Positions 1 to 11,703 of a stretch of 64,000 nucleotides of DNA are shown here, in pieces. The notes under the pieces are model-generated. The model had not been told where the DNA came from and made no database searches. It saw only the letters and a program-made list of their open reading frames with translations. A program made the translations under genes and the position numbers. The stretch covers positions 186,001 to 250,000 of the forward strand of contig JAHQIW010000412.1 of NCBI GenBank assembly GCA_019055375.1, given 5' to 3'. This stretch comes from Parelaphostrongylus tenuis (Eukaryota > Nematoda > Chromadorea > Rhabditida > Metastrongylidae). Within the stretch, counting starts at the first letter, position 1. Each line of letters opens with the position of its first letter.

Positions 1-1099
1 TATAAAGTTTCTAATACGGTAATTACATTTTCAGATGAAAAAAGATCCCATGAGTTCACTTCTACAGAGCTACGGCATTTCAATATTTATCATTTGAATA
101 TCACTTATCGTTGAGAGGTCACGTAACGTTGGTTCATCAACGATAAGCGATATTTTCGTTTGCTTAGAGAATATTTGAGGATTTGAAAATTCGATACAAC
201 TGCAGGCAGAACTCTATAGCATCGATCCAAGTGCACGATTAGCCTTATAAAAAAAAACTGATTTTTTGCAAATCTATCTTAAATTTCCGCATGCTGTTGG
301 CCTAATGAATTCCGACAGAAAAAAAAGAATGGAACAAATGATTTGAAATCTTCATAGGGCTACACTTTCGGTGTGATAGATAGCAAAACGTCTATAATAA
401 ATACAATGCATGCGTTGTATTAATATTTTGCTGTGTTCAATAAAACTAATGAAGTTTTCATAAACTGTGATTCATTTTCCAGAAAAGAATCAAAACTTTC
501 AACCACATCTGTACCACATTTCGTGACGAATATCTCAAGAGATAAATAGCGTAAAGTAAATTATAGTAGATTTTCAACTTTTGAAATGCCTTGTCAAGGC
601 TTTTGCTCAGCTATCAATCGACAATACTAAGCTGTCAATGAAACAGGGAACCTTGATTTTATGCAGAATTATTAGTGAATGAAAAACGCATTTATTCCTG
701 ATCAACCACAAGAAATACACTATGCATTCGTCTTCATGCGTAATTTCGTAGAAGTGACCAAGTATGTACTTCACTTGCACAGATCTATCAAGTGAGAAAT
801 TTTATGCATTTAAGCAGATATTTTAGCAAATTACCATCCCGAAAAAAATAGAGAGCTTCCTTTGCAGAGGGTGAAATAAAACCAAAGTCCACATGGGTAT
901 TTCCGGGTACATCTGGTAAGTGCACTACACACGATACAATAGAATTATTGTTGCAACAAAAATTAGCAGCGCTTTTCCGTTTATCATAGGCCACCGGCTG
1001 GATGAGTTTTCCTATTGTCCTATTGTGAATGATTTTTACTCAGTCGTGAGCTATGTCATTAGCGGTTTGATATGCTTTCCAATTATAAACACTCTGGAT
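1..1099. other. No recognisable feature
   Basis: AT-rich sequence. The opposed short frames at 788-1120 show no known domain and no splice logic. Confidence 0.5.
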
Positions 1100-1572
1100 A
1101 CGACAGGGCCACGACGCTAGCCCCGCGCGGCAAGCGGCTCAATATGTTGAGTGCCCAGTGATACCGGCCATCGGAACGAAGGTTTCTGGATCGGTCCCCT
1201 CTCATAACGCTTCACAGTAGTTTCATTTTGTTTCTAATTCAGTATGCACCGCATAACTAACACGCTTTATCTCGTAACGCAGCACCGTAAGACAAAAGCT
1301 TTATTTAATTAGAGCATTTATTCAACAATCTGTTCTCTATAAAAAAGTAATCAGTTGTTAACAACGGAGCGTTTTTTTTTTTACTAAAATAATTACGCAT
1401 ATAGAAGAACCTTCAATATTAATCGGCATCAAAAGGATTGCTATGAAACGTCGTTGTAAGCAATGAAAAAGCAACCATATTCCCGGCATCACTAACCACT
1501 CAGCACTACCAACTGATCGACACCGCGCGCGACAGTGCGGCGGGGTTAGTGCTGTGGCCCTGCCGTACTTAA
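1100..1572. repeat. GC-rich foldback element (MITE-like)
   Basis: Two imperfect inverted arms, about 1100-1173 and 1481-1566, share the block gacAGGGCCACrrCrCTArCCCCGC, read forward on the left and as its complement on the right. Both arms are far more GC-rich than the AT-rich interior and flanks. The interior has no convincing open frame. The structure fits a non-autonomous inverted-repeat DNA element; I cannot assign a superfamily. Confidence 0.45.
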
Positions 1573-3186
1573 AGTATTTATCATATTTTGATTAACAGAG
1601 TATAAATTATCACACCGACTTTTCCTTATAGATATGATCTATAGTGCGGTTCACAAATAACTGACGTTTTTCGTCGGCAAGGAATTGTTCAACATTTGTA
1701 TGTGAGCTCGCCAACCCTCAGCATACATTATATCGTAGAAAACAGTGACCATGAATAAGAAAGCCACTCACGTAGTGTATTTGAAGCAAAAAGGCCAAAT
1801 TTCAAAATTTATTCATTATTCAAATAATCGATCCCTTGGCCTTCCAATCGAAATAAATGAGACTTAGGGTGAACTATCAGCAAGTGTAATCTTTATATCA
1901 ATTATCTAGTTGACTGTGCGACTTAGAAACAGGATGCCACGTCTAATCCATCCATTTAACAAGAGATTAAAAAAGAAATTCTGCGCAACCGAAGATAGGC
2001 CGCCTCTCATCTGTGTCTTGTCACACCAAAGTTTATACGCGACAAGATCCGATGGATTAAGGCGTCACTACGATCGACTTGCAACCTCGTTATTTTGAAA
2101 AGGAAGGTTAATGAAAGATATGCTCATGATCCGGATCTACGGTACACCAAAAATATCAGGGGTTAGTTTGTAGAATTTTATTGACTATTGACTGGAAACT
2201 TTTGTTAAGAAAGTCAAAAATCGACTACGACAGAGAAAACACTACGGCATCGTTGCCACCATTGACAGCTCTAACACTGTCTCGTAGGATTTTCTTTATT
2301 TCGTTAGGCTGCAACATTATATCGCTCTCAACGGGTTTTTTATCTAGTGCGAAGCACCAAAGAAATGTTTATCAGAGCTTTTTTCGAGTGCTAATGATTA
2401 TGAATGCATTTTGGCACTTGTTGTTTGTTGTCCGGTTGCAAATGTTACGATGCACTCACCTTGATAACGTGTTGTTGTAGCCAATCAAAATACCTTGTGA
2501 ACGGGGCATGAAATCCTAGAATTAGGGCTTTCATAATTTCTGATTATCACATTATAACATCTGCCATTGTTGCTAAAGTCCCAGTTTTTTCTAGTTAATG
2601 AAATTGAAGATATTTTACTAGTCATAAATATTTGATTACGCGAATTCGTCGTTGGCAACTCAACAACAAAAATCAACGGGCATTGAAATCTGATGAAGAG
2701 CATCTCTTTGATACCTAAGAGATCAGCACTTACTGATGATGACTGCTACAAGAAGAGTAACGATTTGAAGAATCAAATCTTCAGTCCATTATCAAGTAGA
2801 ATGAAGGTCTCTATCACTGCACTCATAATTTTTCTTATTGGTAAAATCCACAGAATAGGATCATCACTTGAACATAGTATAGCATTAGTATAAAGAAAAA
2901 AATTACAGCACAAAACTAAAGACTCATGCAGGTTCGTACAAATGTATCTTTATTCATGCTCACGGAAACTTCATGAACAAATCGATTACAAGGAATATAG
3001 TATAAGTAAAGTCATCTATCATATTCAGAATGTCAGTGTCCAAGAATGAGATTACGATTTCTAATAAGTGTAGTACGAGTTTCATGCATTTAAATGGAAG
3101 CACAGAGTTTTCGATTACATGCAGTGAACAAACAACAAGAAATGCGTCAATACTTGAGTTATAATGTAAAATTGGTCATCGATTTC
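1573..3186. other. Intergenic, downstream of the aquaporin gene
   Basis: Holds the aquaporin 3' untranslated region just below 3187 on the minus strand; I cannot place a polyadenylation site. Short frames (for example 2181-2480) have no recognisable domain. Confidence 0.5.
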
Positions 3187-6100
3187 TTATGATCTGACAG
3201 TTGCCTTAGTAATCTGGCCGACATTTGTATTTACTGGTACACTTACACTGTATCCTTTTGAAGTGATCTCAACATCTTCATTAAGACCATGTAACCCGAC
3301 AAATAATTTATATAACCATGCTCCAATTAAGGCACCAATCATGGGACCGACAATAGGAATCCAAAAATAGTATCCATAGGCGCTAAAAACAAAAATGACA
3401 GCGAAATCACTATTGCCATCGTGCGAATTCAGTTTAGAAGCTTATTGAATGTGACTAGACTATTGATTCATTTGCAATAACAATATTAGAATTCTAATAA
3501 GCGCTATCTTTATAAGTAAGTAACCATTAAAATTCCCTGTGTTTACATGTCTATGCCGCAAAAAAATGAGTAGTCCAAGGTCTTATGTGATAACGAACCT
3601 GAACACCTCCCAGCCATAACCGGCACAAAGCAAGAACAATCGTGGTCCAAGGTCTCGCGCAGGATTGATTGCGAATCCACCATTCGCACCAAATGTCATA
3701 GCGACCTGTGAGTCGAAAACAACTTCTGTCCTGATTCATTTTTGAACAATTTTGTCTCTTTAACTCTTTTCAACTTATCTTGGAATTATACTTCGTATGA
3801 CACATAAATTAACACAGAATTTCACCCATTTATTTGAATGTGGCTGTAATAGAATTTCGATCTTTTAGTTAGTTCTAGGAAAAATCTGTCGTATTGTCTA
3901 AGAAAATAGTTTTTACACATGCAAGTTATGCGAATATGAGCTCATGAGAAACTCGTTTTCTTGCTATCAAACGATATGTAACTTATCCACACAGCATTAG
4001 AATGCAACTTTCCAACGAAGACTTTGTCTGTTGTTCCACTTCTACTACAAATCAGGTGCCAACGCTTCTGAAGCTCTCGATAATTTTGCAAGGCGTGTGG
4101 CGACGAAATTTGCGATGTTTGAACAGCTCAGCGTTAATTCACGACATTCCGTGAAGAAGGATGCCGATTGACCGGCAAGCCAAGAAAGGGACGTCCACTA
4201 GAAGTCGATCTCCAAGCAGTCATCAATCGAATTGAAAAATATCCATTGATGAATACTGCACTTTATGATATATTTGAAGTAGAGCAGCAGACAAATCTCT
4301 TCGTTGGATAGTTCTCTTCCTAGGGTCGCGTTGACAATATATATGTCGTTCGATGCGCAAGAAAGCGAGCTTTTTGGCGAGTTCAAATGTGCACAAGATA
4401 CATGTGTAAGAATCACTACTCAAACAATACGACGAATTTATTTCTACAGCTTTTTGAAAATTTCCAGCATGAACAGTTTGACGACTCTGCCATTTTCAAA
4501 AGGTTGAGAAATTAGTTTTTGAACGTCACTTGAGGTATCATGCCCTACCGCGTACCATAGACATAATCGCTCCTGCTGCTGGAGGTACAAATCCAGTTGG
4601 AATCTTATGTCTTTTGTCGGTAATTAGGCAGATGAGGCCAGAAAGGATTGCGGTGCCAAGGATCTGAACAGATCTACAAGTATGACGTGAGAGTTTCGAG
4701 GCCAACGAGTAGTGTATGTACCGAGTTGTCACAACTTCTTTCGCACTACCGTTTTATTTAATTTTTCCTTACTTAAATCGTGTTATCGCCAAAAGGCTAT
4801 GGTATGTTGGAGAATGTTCTATAGATTTAACCAGATACAGCTGTAGAACCATCGCTCAGTGTCTAAATGAAATAGGCTATCGCTAAGTGGTGTTCTAATG
4901 GTCACCTCATGCATAGATCAACTCATATGGGAATGTGTACTCGCTACACTTTGAAGAAATTGTGTCAGACCACGATACCACATCTACCGTATACCCCTGA
5001 TATTGCTTTATCGAAATATCATCTCTTCCGCGCCCAGAAGCGCTTCTGCGGATGGGAAAATCTCAAGACTTCAACCAGCTCGCAAACAACCTCACCGACT
5101 TTTTTGATCATCAGCTTCCTTCTTTCTAGGAGGGAGGAAGCATTTATTGACCAGCCAATTGCGTATCACTGATCACGGTGGTAATCAAATTATCGATTAC
5201 TTGATCTTTTTGAATAAATGACTATTGAATCAACATAAGTGTCAACATGCGAGAGAAGTGATGGTAAAACCCAATAAATCGCGCTAATTCTCGGGAACTG
5301 TTGTAACATTTTAGCGTTTATCGGTATATAAGTAGTGCATAAATATCGAAATCCTAAATAGTAAGTAGTGACGACCTGATCAAGAAGGCTACCCCAAGTA
5401 CTCATATGTGCCGATGGCAAAGTCGTGAAAAGGCCTGCCGTTGCTCGAGGTCCAGTCACCTGTCGATTTCCACCATCTAACTTCCAAAGATCATCTGGAA
5501 GGAGTTTTTTACTCTGAATCATGTTGATCTTACTGAGAGATTCATGAAATAAAGAGAAGTTAGCTTAAATCCACTCACCGTGGTGACCAAAATAAGTGAC
5601 AGCCGCTCCTAAGTACGCGCCGATTAGTTGGGCTATCATATATAGAAGGACTTTCCAAGGAGGAATGTTACCCAGTATACATTGAGCAGTAGAGATGGCT
5701 GGATTCAGGTGGGCACCTAGAAATACATGTTGCTCGTTAAATAAAGAAAATTAATGATTTTCTTAAAGTTCAACTCTGGTGAAACAACAACGCGATTAAT
5801 TTCTTCCTATGGCGAACAGAGCTTGCGACGAACTAACCTGATACACTTCCATCGAACTAACCTGATACACTAGCAGCAAGGTATACGGCAAACATGAATC
5901 CAAGACCCCAAGCGATATAACATGATGTCAGATTACCACCAGGAGACGCTGCAGCTTGGACATTAGCTGCGGTACCGATGAACTAAATATGAAGAAGTCA
6001 TATCTTTACATGAGTGGAGCTGCACATAATGTGAGACTTCTGTATCTTAGTACGAACTAAAAATCAACATAATAGTCATCAACACAAAACATACTAGTAG

Positions 6101-6196
6101 GAAAAATGTTCCGATACATTCGGCAAGTAACTCGCGCACGAGTTTATTGTCTTCGATTCGAAGAGCATTGCTAATTCGATCTCGTAACTCATCCAT
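3187..6196 (-). CDS. aqp: Aquaglyceroporin (MIP family), seven exons, complete
   Basis: Membrane channel for water, glycerol and other small solutes. Exons on the minus strand are 6196-6095, 5982-5862, 5716-5579, 5494-5376, 4663-4556, 3705-3599 and 3382-3187. All junctions are GT-AG with matching phases. The sum is 891 nt, or 296 aa plus TAA, a normal MIP length. The start MDELRDR is the first ATG in frame. The N-terminus is polar, then helix 1 begins at LLAECIGTFFLL. The first pore box is NPA at residues 79-81 (GAHLNPAIS), the second NPA at 210-212. The second box is followed by Arg213 of the selectivity filter and Asp214, the residue typical of glycerol-permeable members. FDGG-like LDGGNRQ sits in loop E/C. 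Family membership is near certain; which nematode aqp paralogue is unresolved. The introns carry mariner debris, and the exon 2 donor lies in a 24-bp tandem duplication. Confidence 0.95.
4020..4440 (+). mobile_element. Mariner transposase remnant, N-terminal part, in aquaporin intron 5
   Basis: Plus-strand frames give YYKSGANASEALDNF, then after frame changes GKPRKGRPLEVDLQAVINRI and EKYPLMNT. This order matches the DNA-binding N-terminus of mariner transposases (lYefkrGtnAaeA, then sGRPlevD). Stops and frameshifts show it is dead. It lies in the intron between aquaporin exons 6 and 5, antisense to that gene. The middle and catalytic part are not in this piece. Confidence 0.7.
4800..5225 (+). 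mobile_element. Mariner transposase remnant, C-terminal part, in aquaporin intron 4
   Basis: The frame at 4909-5172 contains PHLPYTPDIALSKYHLFRA, a clear match to the mariner signature PHPPYSPDLAPSDYHLFRs around the third catalytic Asp. Here the Asp of SDYH reads as Lys, so the site is broken. A frame change then gives LANNLTDFFDHQLPSF and later NQIIDYL, like the family C-terminus. It lies in the intron between aquaporin exons 5 and 4, on the same strand as the N-terminal piece. Confidence 0.75.
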
Positions 6197-6625
6197 TTCT
6201 TAATGACATCGTCAAAAAAAAAAGAGCAAGAAACAAAAAGCATAGAAAAACACGATGCGAAAAAATGATTGTGGCGTAGGAAATTGATACCGTACGTCCA
6301 TTACCATGAGCAATGTCGCTATTTGTTTCCGTCGATAAATTGATGAAGTAAATAACTTACTAAATGTCATAGAAAACATGTTCGGAATTGCCCGCCTCTA
6401 GTGTAAATCGTAGAACATCAAGAAAGTATCGGACACAAAATGATGATTGATAATGAGAACACGGTAATTATAAATAAAAACGTCACAAAAATTCTACGAC
6501 AAAAAAACTGCCCTAAAGTCTCAAAAAATTTGTTATGTTGTTTTGATGTTATCATAACTGCATCGGTAGCTATTTTCTTGCTGCAGATACTCAAAAAAAT
6601 TGTAAGAACTCTTCAAAACAGTGAT

Positions 6626-6673
6626 TAGAGATATTTAATAAACAATACCTTAGAGATATTTAATAAACAATAC
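6626..6673. repeat. 25-bp tandem duplication
   Basis: The unit tagagatatttaataaacaa + tacct at 6626-6650 is repeated at 6651-6673 without mismatch. It abuts the 5' truncation point of the RTE LINE that begins at 6676. Confidence 0.85.
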
Positions 6674-6675
6674 GT

Positions 6676-7108
6676 AAGCAGGATGAAAGATCACTTGCCG
6701 TTATCGAACGCGCAGTCGAAAGGTTGATGCTAGGAGTATCTCGTATTTCGCAAATGAGACAAAGGATCCGAACTTCCGACCTACGTCAACGATCGAAAAT
6801 CAGAGACGCCGTTCTACACGCCAGGATATCGAAAATAAGGTGGGCCGGACACGTGATGCGCTTCAACGACAACCGATGGACGAGAGCCGTTACCGACTGG
6901 ATTCCTCGGGACGTCAAGCGCTCTAAAGGAAGACCACTGACCCGTTGGTCCGATTTCTTCACGAAAGCGATGGAAGAAAGATATGATGCTCAGCGAATTC
7001 CTAGAGCAAGGAGGACCCACTGGGCTACTCTTGCACGCGATAGGGAAAAATGGAAGAGTTGCTGGTACCCGCTCGAGTCACTCGACGATCAACGGGACGA
7101 CAGGTGAT
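6676..7108 (+). mobile_element. RTE-type LINE, 5'-truncated 3' end
   Basis: An open frame runs from KQDERSLAVIERAVERLMLG at 6676 to a stop near 7108. It includes KIRWAGHVMRFNDNRWTRAV, DWIPRDVKR and the GRPxTRWSDFF segment, the conserved C-terminal region after the reverse transcriptase in RTE-clade LINEs. There is no stop inside, so the copy is fairly young. The 3' end carries the short direct repeat GGTGATACAGGTGATACC, typical of RTE tails. The endonuclease and RT are absent. Confidence 0.88.
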
Positions 7109-9879
7109 ACAGGTGATACCTTACTCTCCAACTTTTATGTTCAATTTTCTGAGCATTCCGTTAATCGTCACCAGATACACAGGTTAATTTCTCGATTTCA
7201 TCCTGGTTAAATGAATAACTGCAAAATATGTGATTGTAAAGTTTACTTTTAAGACTTTTTTCATTAAACACAGGGCATGTCTATCGAACATTCTTGGAGC
7301 TGTGACATAATACCCTCAGTGGCACAAACCACCAAACAAAGTGCACGGATTTACAGTGATTGTTGATTAGAAAAACTGCAAATCGTGCAAAGTAAAAAGA
7401 AATTATGGAAAGAACCATTAGAAGTTATTTCAGGTTGGCTAGCTGTGCGATTGTATATCAACATTAAGACGCTTTAGCACCTCTCTTTTATTTATATTTT
7501 TTTGCGTTTGAAGATTCCACAAAGGGATTCAAAATCCTCAGTGTTTGTCTATGTGATCACAGTCAGTTTATCACATTATCAGTTTCAACGTTTTGTAGAA
7601 GAGTCAGCAAAGTTTTTACGTATACTTAATGTATTTTGTGTCGTTTACGCGTGGCGCTCTAGTTCGATGCTGGAAAAGACTTACAAAACCTCTCACTCTT
7701 TCGGTCATCGCAAGTAGGGCTGGACTTTGCGAGGTGTTCTCTGTGAAAATAAAAAGTAGTGACAGGTAGTGGCGAAAACCAGAAAACTCTCAAGCGTGAC
7801 TATCAAAGGATTACAGTGGCCATTAGCTTGACCAATCAACGGTTTTATGAACAAAAAAAAATTTCTAAGTAGTAGACAAAGATTTACGATAATCTGAAGA
7901 TCTCCATAGACCACGACGAATTGAACAAAATAAGTGATGGAATAGCATAGTAGATGTGAGGATCGAGTGATATAAACGAATAACTATCTTAGATATTTGA
8001 TTATTTGTCTACGTCATCCAAGTAAGTTTCCATGAATTGTAGGTTAAGCCTAACAAACACCTATCATCTTTCGATTATCTCTGGATCTCTAATAATCTTT
8101 ACATATAAAAAATAATACGGCTTTTGAAAACATTTTTTTTAAAGCACTACCTTTCACATTAGAAAAAACTTTCTACATTGTATTTTCGAAATAGTTAGGC
8201 TTCCAAAGGCAGTCATGAACTCCAATTTTCGTGGATCGGATGGAGATCCGATACTGCCAACCAGATTGTGAACAGAAGGTCAGCTTAGCCTACGAAATTG
8301 AATTTCAGATCCATTTTATGATTGGGAAACTACCAGTAAGACCAATCTTAGCTGAACAGCACAGCTGATGCAAGGCCACGAAGTGGCGATGAGTATTGGT
8401 GGGCAGAACATTTGTAATTATGAACGATTATTGTTACTAATAAATTACTCTAAGATTGCAATTGTTTGCATCGATTTACTTACATTATATCTTGTTTTAT
8501 TTCGACGTCTCCATTCAGAAAGTATGATCAGAAAAAATAATAATGGTAGGGAGTTGTTGGTGACCTTACTGAGACCAGCTGCGGGGTTGGGAAGCGAACT
8601 TGCGAGCGAAAGTGAATTATGCCTTGACAATATGAGAACGCCAATTTATGGAGCTATTGAGAAGGATAAGACAAATCGAGTCAATAAAGTAACTTTCAAA
8701 GAAACTTTGTTGCATTCACTCTGAGTCCAAATATCCATAGAAACAACATAATACCAAGTATAACTAAGCTAATTTTTTCTCATCTTTATCGCACCTATTT
8801 CCAATTGTTTTATCAGTACCACGATGGGGATCAAGCCACTCGACTGCTGTATGAAAGTTCATCCTTTACTAGCCAGTATCAGTTTGATATTGCCTGTTCA
8901 AGGCGGCAACAGTAAAACCGCTCTTTATGCAGCAGCATCCCTAGGAATGAGTGTTGACATTTTCAGGGTGCCATTTGTTATTTTCACAATAACTAAATTT
9001 ATTGTGGATTACACAACAGAGCAGCATCAACAGCAAAATGTGCAGTGGTAGCAGCAACATTGACAACAATAATAGAAACAATTTCTGATCCTTGATAAGT
9101 GCTATCTTTTGAAAAATGAAACTCATATTTTTGAACTTGTCAAGCACGATCTCAAAGACGTGGCAAAGGGGTTGCGGTGTAGCGAAAGTTTATATGTAAG
9201 TGTTTGCCTTCTCTTGATCATAACGAACGTTCCCATAACACGAATTTGACAAACAAATTTTTGGCGAACATGGCTGTAATTATCAATTCACCAATGTCCG
9301 TAAATCGCAGCTCAAAAACGAAACTGTGAAGGTAATGTCATAGATCTAATCATCCCTGTAATGACTACTTACAATAGCCTGAATTACAACAGACAGTTTG
9401 ATTTGTTTGGAGTAACCACCATTCAAGTGCCTCTTACTGCAATTTGTACGTAGATCTCAATAGTCGTTTGAGTAAGTTGAGTTGGGAAACCCAAAATGTG
9501 CGGGAAAATGTAATTGAATCACTTTTTCATAAACACCATCCATCAGCTCCATGATCACAAAATCACTGATAATAGTCATTTATTGTTCTCATTGGTCACC
9601 ATAATCATTAGTATTTCTTTGACTAAAGCCAATATGACGAACCTGCTAGAATACTTTATTCGGCTATCGTCTCGACGTTTTGATCTTCCACAGAGTCAAG
9701 AATTTAGGTAGATTGTCCAAAAAGTTCAACTGTCAAAATATTGATACGCTTTATGCTAGCTGATAGAACCGAATAGTGCCGGATGTAGTGCCCCGTGGAA
9801 AACAAATATTATCCACGAAAAGTCAGTATCACTAGCAATTGTTCTATCTATAAAGCAACTGCCGACTGAGGCTCATCAT
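7109..9879. other. Unassigned AT-rich sequence
   Basis: A frame at 8368-8724 (118 aa) and one at 8824-9051 exist, but no domain, splice partner or homologous copy is seen in the window. Confidence 0.45.
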
Positions 9880-10020
9880 CAGAGCGCTGCTCCATGGGAA
9901 GCGATCTGATTCGAAGAAAAACGAAAGCGACGACCACAACCGGACGAACGATTGTAAGCAGTCGACCCGAACAGCCAGTTCTAAAGAAGGCTAAACGCGT
10001 CCAAACCTCAGCCGAATTAT
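9880..10020 (+). repeat. Diverged copy of the 26.6/36.1-kb repeat
   Basis: The stretch rich in GAAGCGACGACCACAACCGG-like sequence resembles the region near 26578-26680 and its inverted copy near 36030-36120 (cgacgactacaacgaggacgaacga). Similarity is partial and limited to about 130 bp. I see no intact frame. Confidence 0.4.
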
Positions 10021-10754
10021 GAGTTCAACAATCTCGTGGTATATGCTTATTCAGCAAAGAAAATGTCATTGATTAGTACCGCCAAGGTTAGAGGCACGCC
10101 AGTTTCCAAAACAACAATGCGCCATGTGACAGAGGACACTGAATTGAAAGAAGCTAGTAAACAGATAGGAGAGTGAATGAATTGTAAGACTAATAATTCA
10201 CCTGTGAAGATTCATCTACTGGTACCTGTAAGTAACTCTCATGTGTTGAAGGCACTTCACTTCTACAAGAAGGCAGAATATTACAAAGAGAGCTTTTATG
10301 TAGGTATTTTCAGTACAAAAGAACGATCACGTTCCAAAATGTTCTCTATGATCGGAATAAACATCCTTGCAATAAGGAAACATTCGAACCGTTATTGAAC
10401 ATTTTTATCTTATTCTTTTGTGTTTTTGTACTGATTCGTAGGCTTGGCAAATGCCATTTCTGAAACTGGACTTGTTTCTCAATTAGGTTTTTATATATTA
10501 TTTGTGTACTAAAGAAAAGAACATGATGTTTTGCTGTTGTGGAAATAGCTCGCTGCTTGAACTTTATGGAGAAGCTTGTTGACAACATGTTCTAGAAGCG
10601 TATTTCTGGTACAAAAAATTGTCCACTCAACCGAAAAATCCCTAGTTTTCAACGAGGAAGCTACGCCCTTACGAAAAACAACGCTTTTTCAGATTTTCAA
10701 TTTACTTCATCGGTGGTCTCTTGGTGAAAATGGCACTATACGAAATAATACTGT

Positions 10755-10930
10755 TTAGAGTTTCGAAGGTTTCGCTTTCTTCGGCGCCTAGGAAGGTCAG
10801 ATTGATTCGCACTGTTCAACCAACCATTTTCGAAAACACACCTCCGAAACAATGAACTCCGAGTAACAACAATGGACAAAAAGAATTCAAGAGTATACCT
10901 ACTTGTTTTCCTACACATTGTTAAAAGTTT
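10755..10930 (-). mobile_element. Penelope-like element terminal-arm remnant
   Basis: TTCTTCGGCGCCTAGGAAGG and the following gattcgcactgtt parallel ttcttcagagcctgggaagg and attgttcgcaatt in the arm of the Penelope-like element at 20380-20420. Only the noncoding arm is recognisable; the copy is degraded. Confidence 0.45.
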
Positions 10931-11267
10931 TGAACGAAACGTAGCACAAGAATATTTGACTCTCTTCGTATATGTAAATCATAATTAGTTCGGATGAATT
11001 GAAAGAGCCTATTATTCAAGCAGTGAAAGTAGAGGAGGATACTCATAGAAAGTAGGTGGGCAGACCAGGTTTGTGGTTTACTGGTGGACGCATATAGGGA
11101 GTCGTCTTTAGAGCAATCACATAAAATGTGTAGAAGACACTAGATTAGTAAACAACTCCAGTGGCAAAGGTCGCAGCGAAGAATAATGTTATTAGTAAAG
11201 CATAAGGAGATATCCAATAAGCAGGTACTCGCCGGAACAATAGAGAGAAACCTGTCCTGATAGTTGT

Positions 11268-11703
11268 TTTGAGCCATGCATGTGATCTGTTATGGACACT
11301 TATATAGTGTAATACACGTGTTTCGGCCTTGCAGAATCGTCAGTTGCACACTGCCTATTGGCCCATCCCTCATAGGACCCCCTTGCATAGAGGAGTCGTC
11401 GACGAACGTTTTACACACGCCGATAAGTGATAATATCACCGAACGGGTAGTGTTGTGCACTCAATTGCCTTTGGCTGATGCCATCATATAGATCATATTT
11501 TGTGTTTTCTTAAAACTACGCTCAAATTTCAGCACATTGAGGAGTCGTAGCGAACGTTTATAAAGTAAGGAGGTTATCCCACGAGAGGATTGGCTTGGCC
11601 GAAAGGCATTGCGCAACCGACGAGGGTATAAGGCCGAAGTAAGACACGTGTTATTGCTTTGAATAAGTGCCCTTTATAGACCACATGCATGGCTCAAAAA
11701 TAA
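11268..11703. repeat. Foldback element, GAGCCACGCATG family
   Basis: The left end TTTTGAGCCATGCATGTGAT is mirrored at the right end by the complement of atgcatggctcaaaa (to 11703). Inside, both arms carry the shared core cacgtgtttcggcctt / aaggccgaagtaagacacgtg. The same termini and core occur at 40990-41160 and 46195-46905. No coding capacity is seen, so it is a MITE-like element. Confidence 0.6.

Noticed and set aside
8368..8724. 118-aa plus-strand frame as a gene
   Set aside because: RPAAGLGSELASESE looks gene-like for a short stretch, but there is no splice logic, domain or repeat support.
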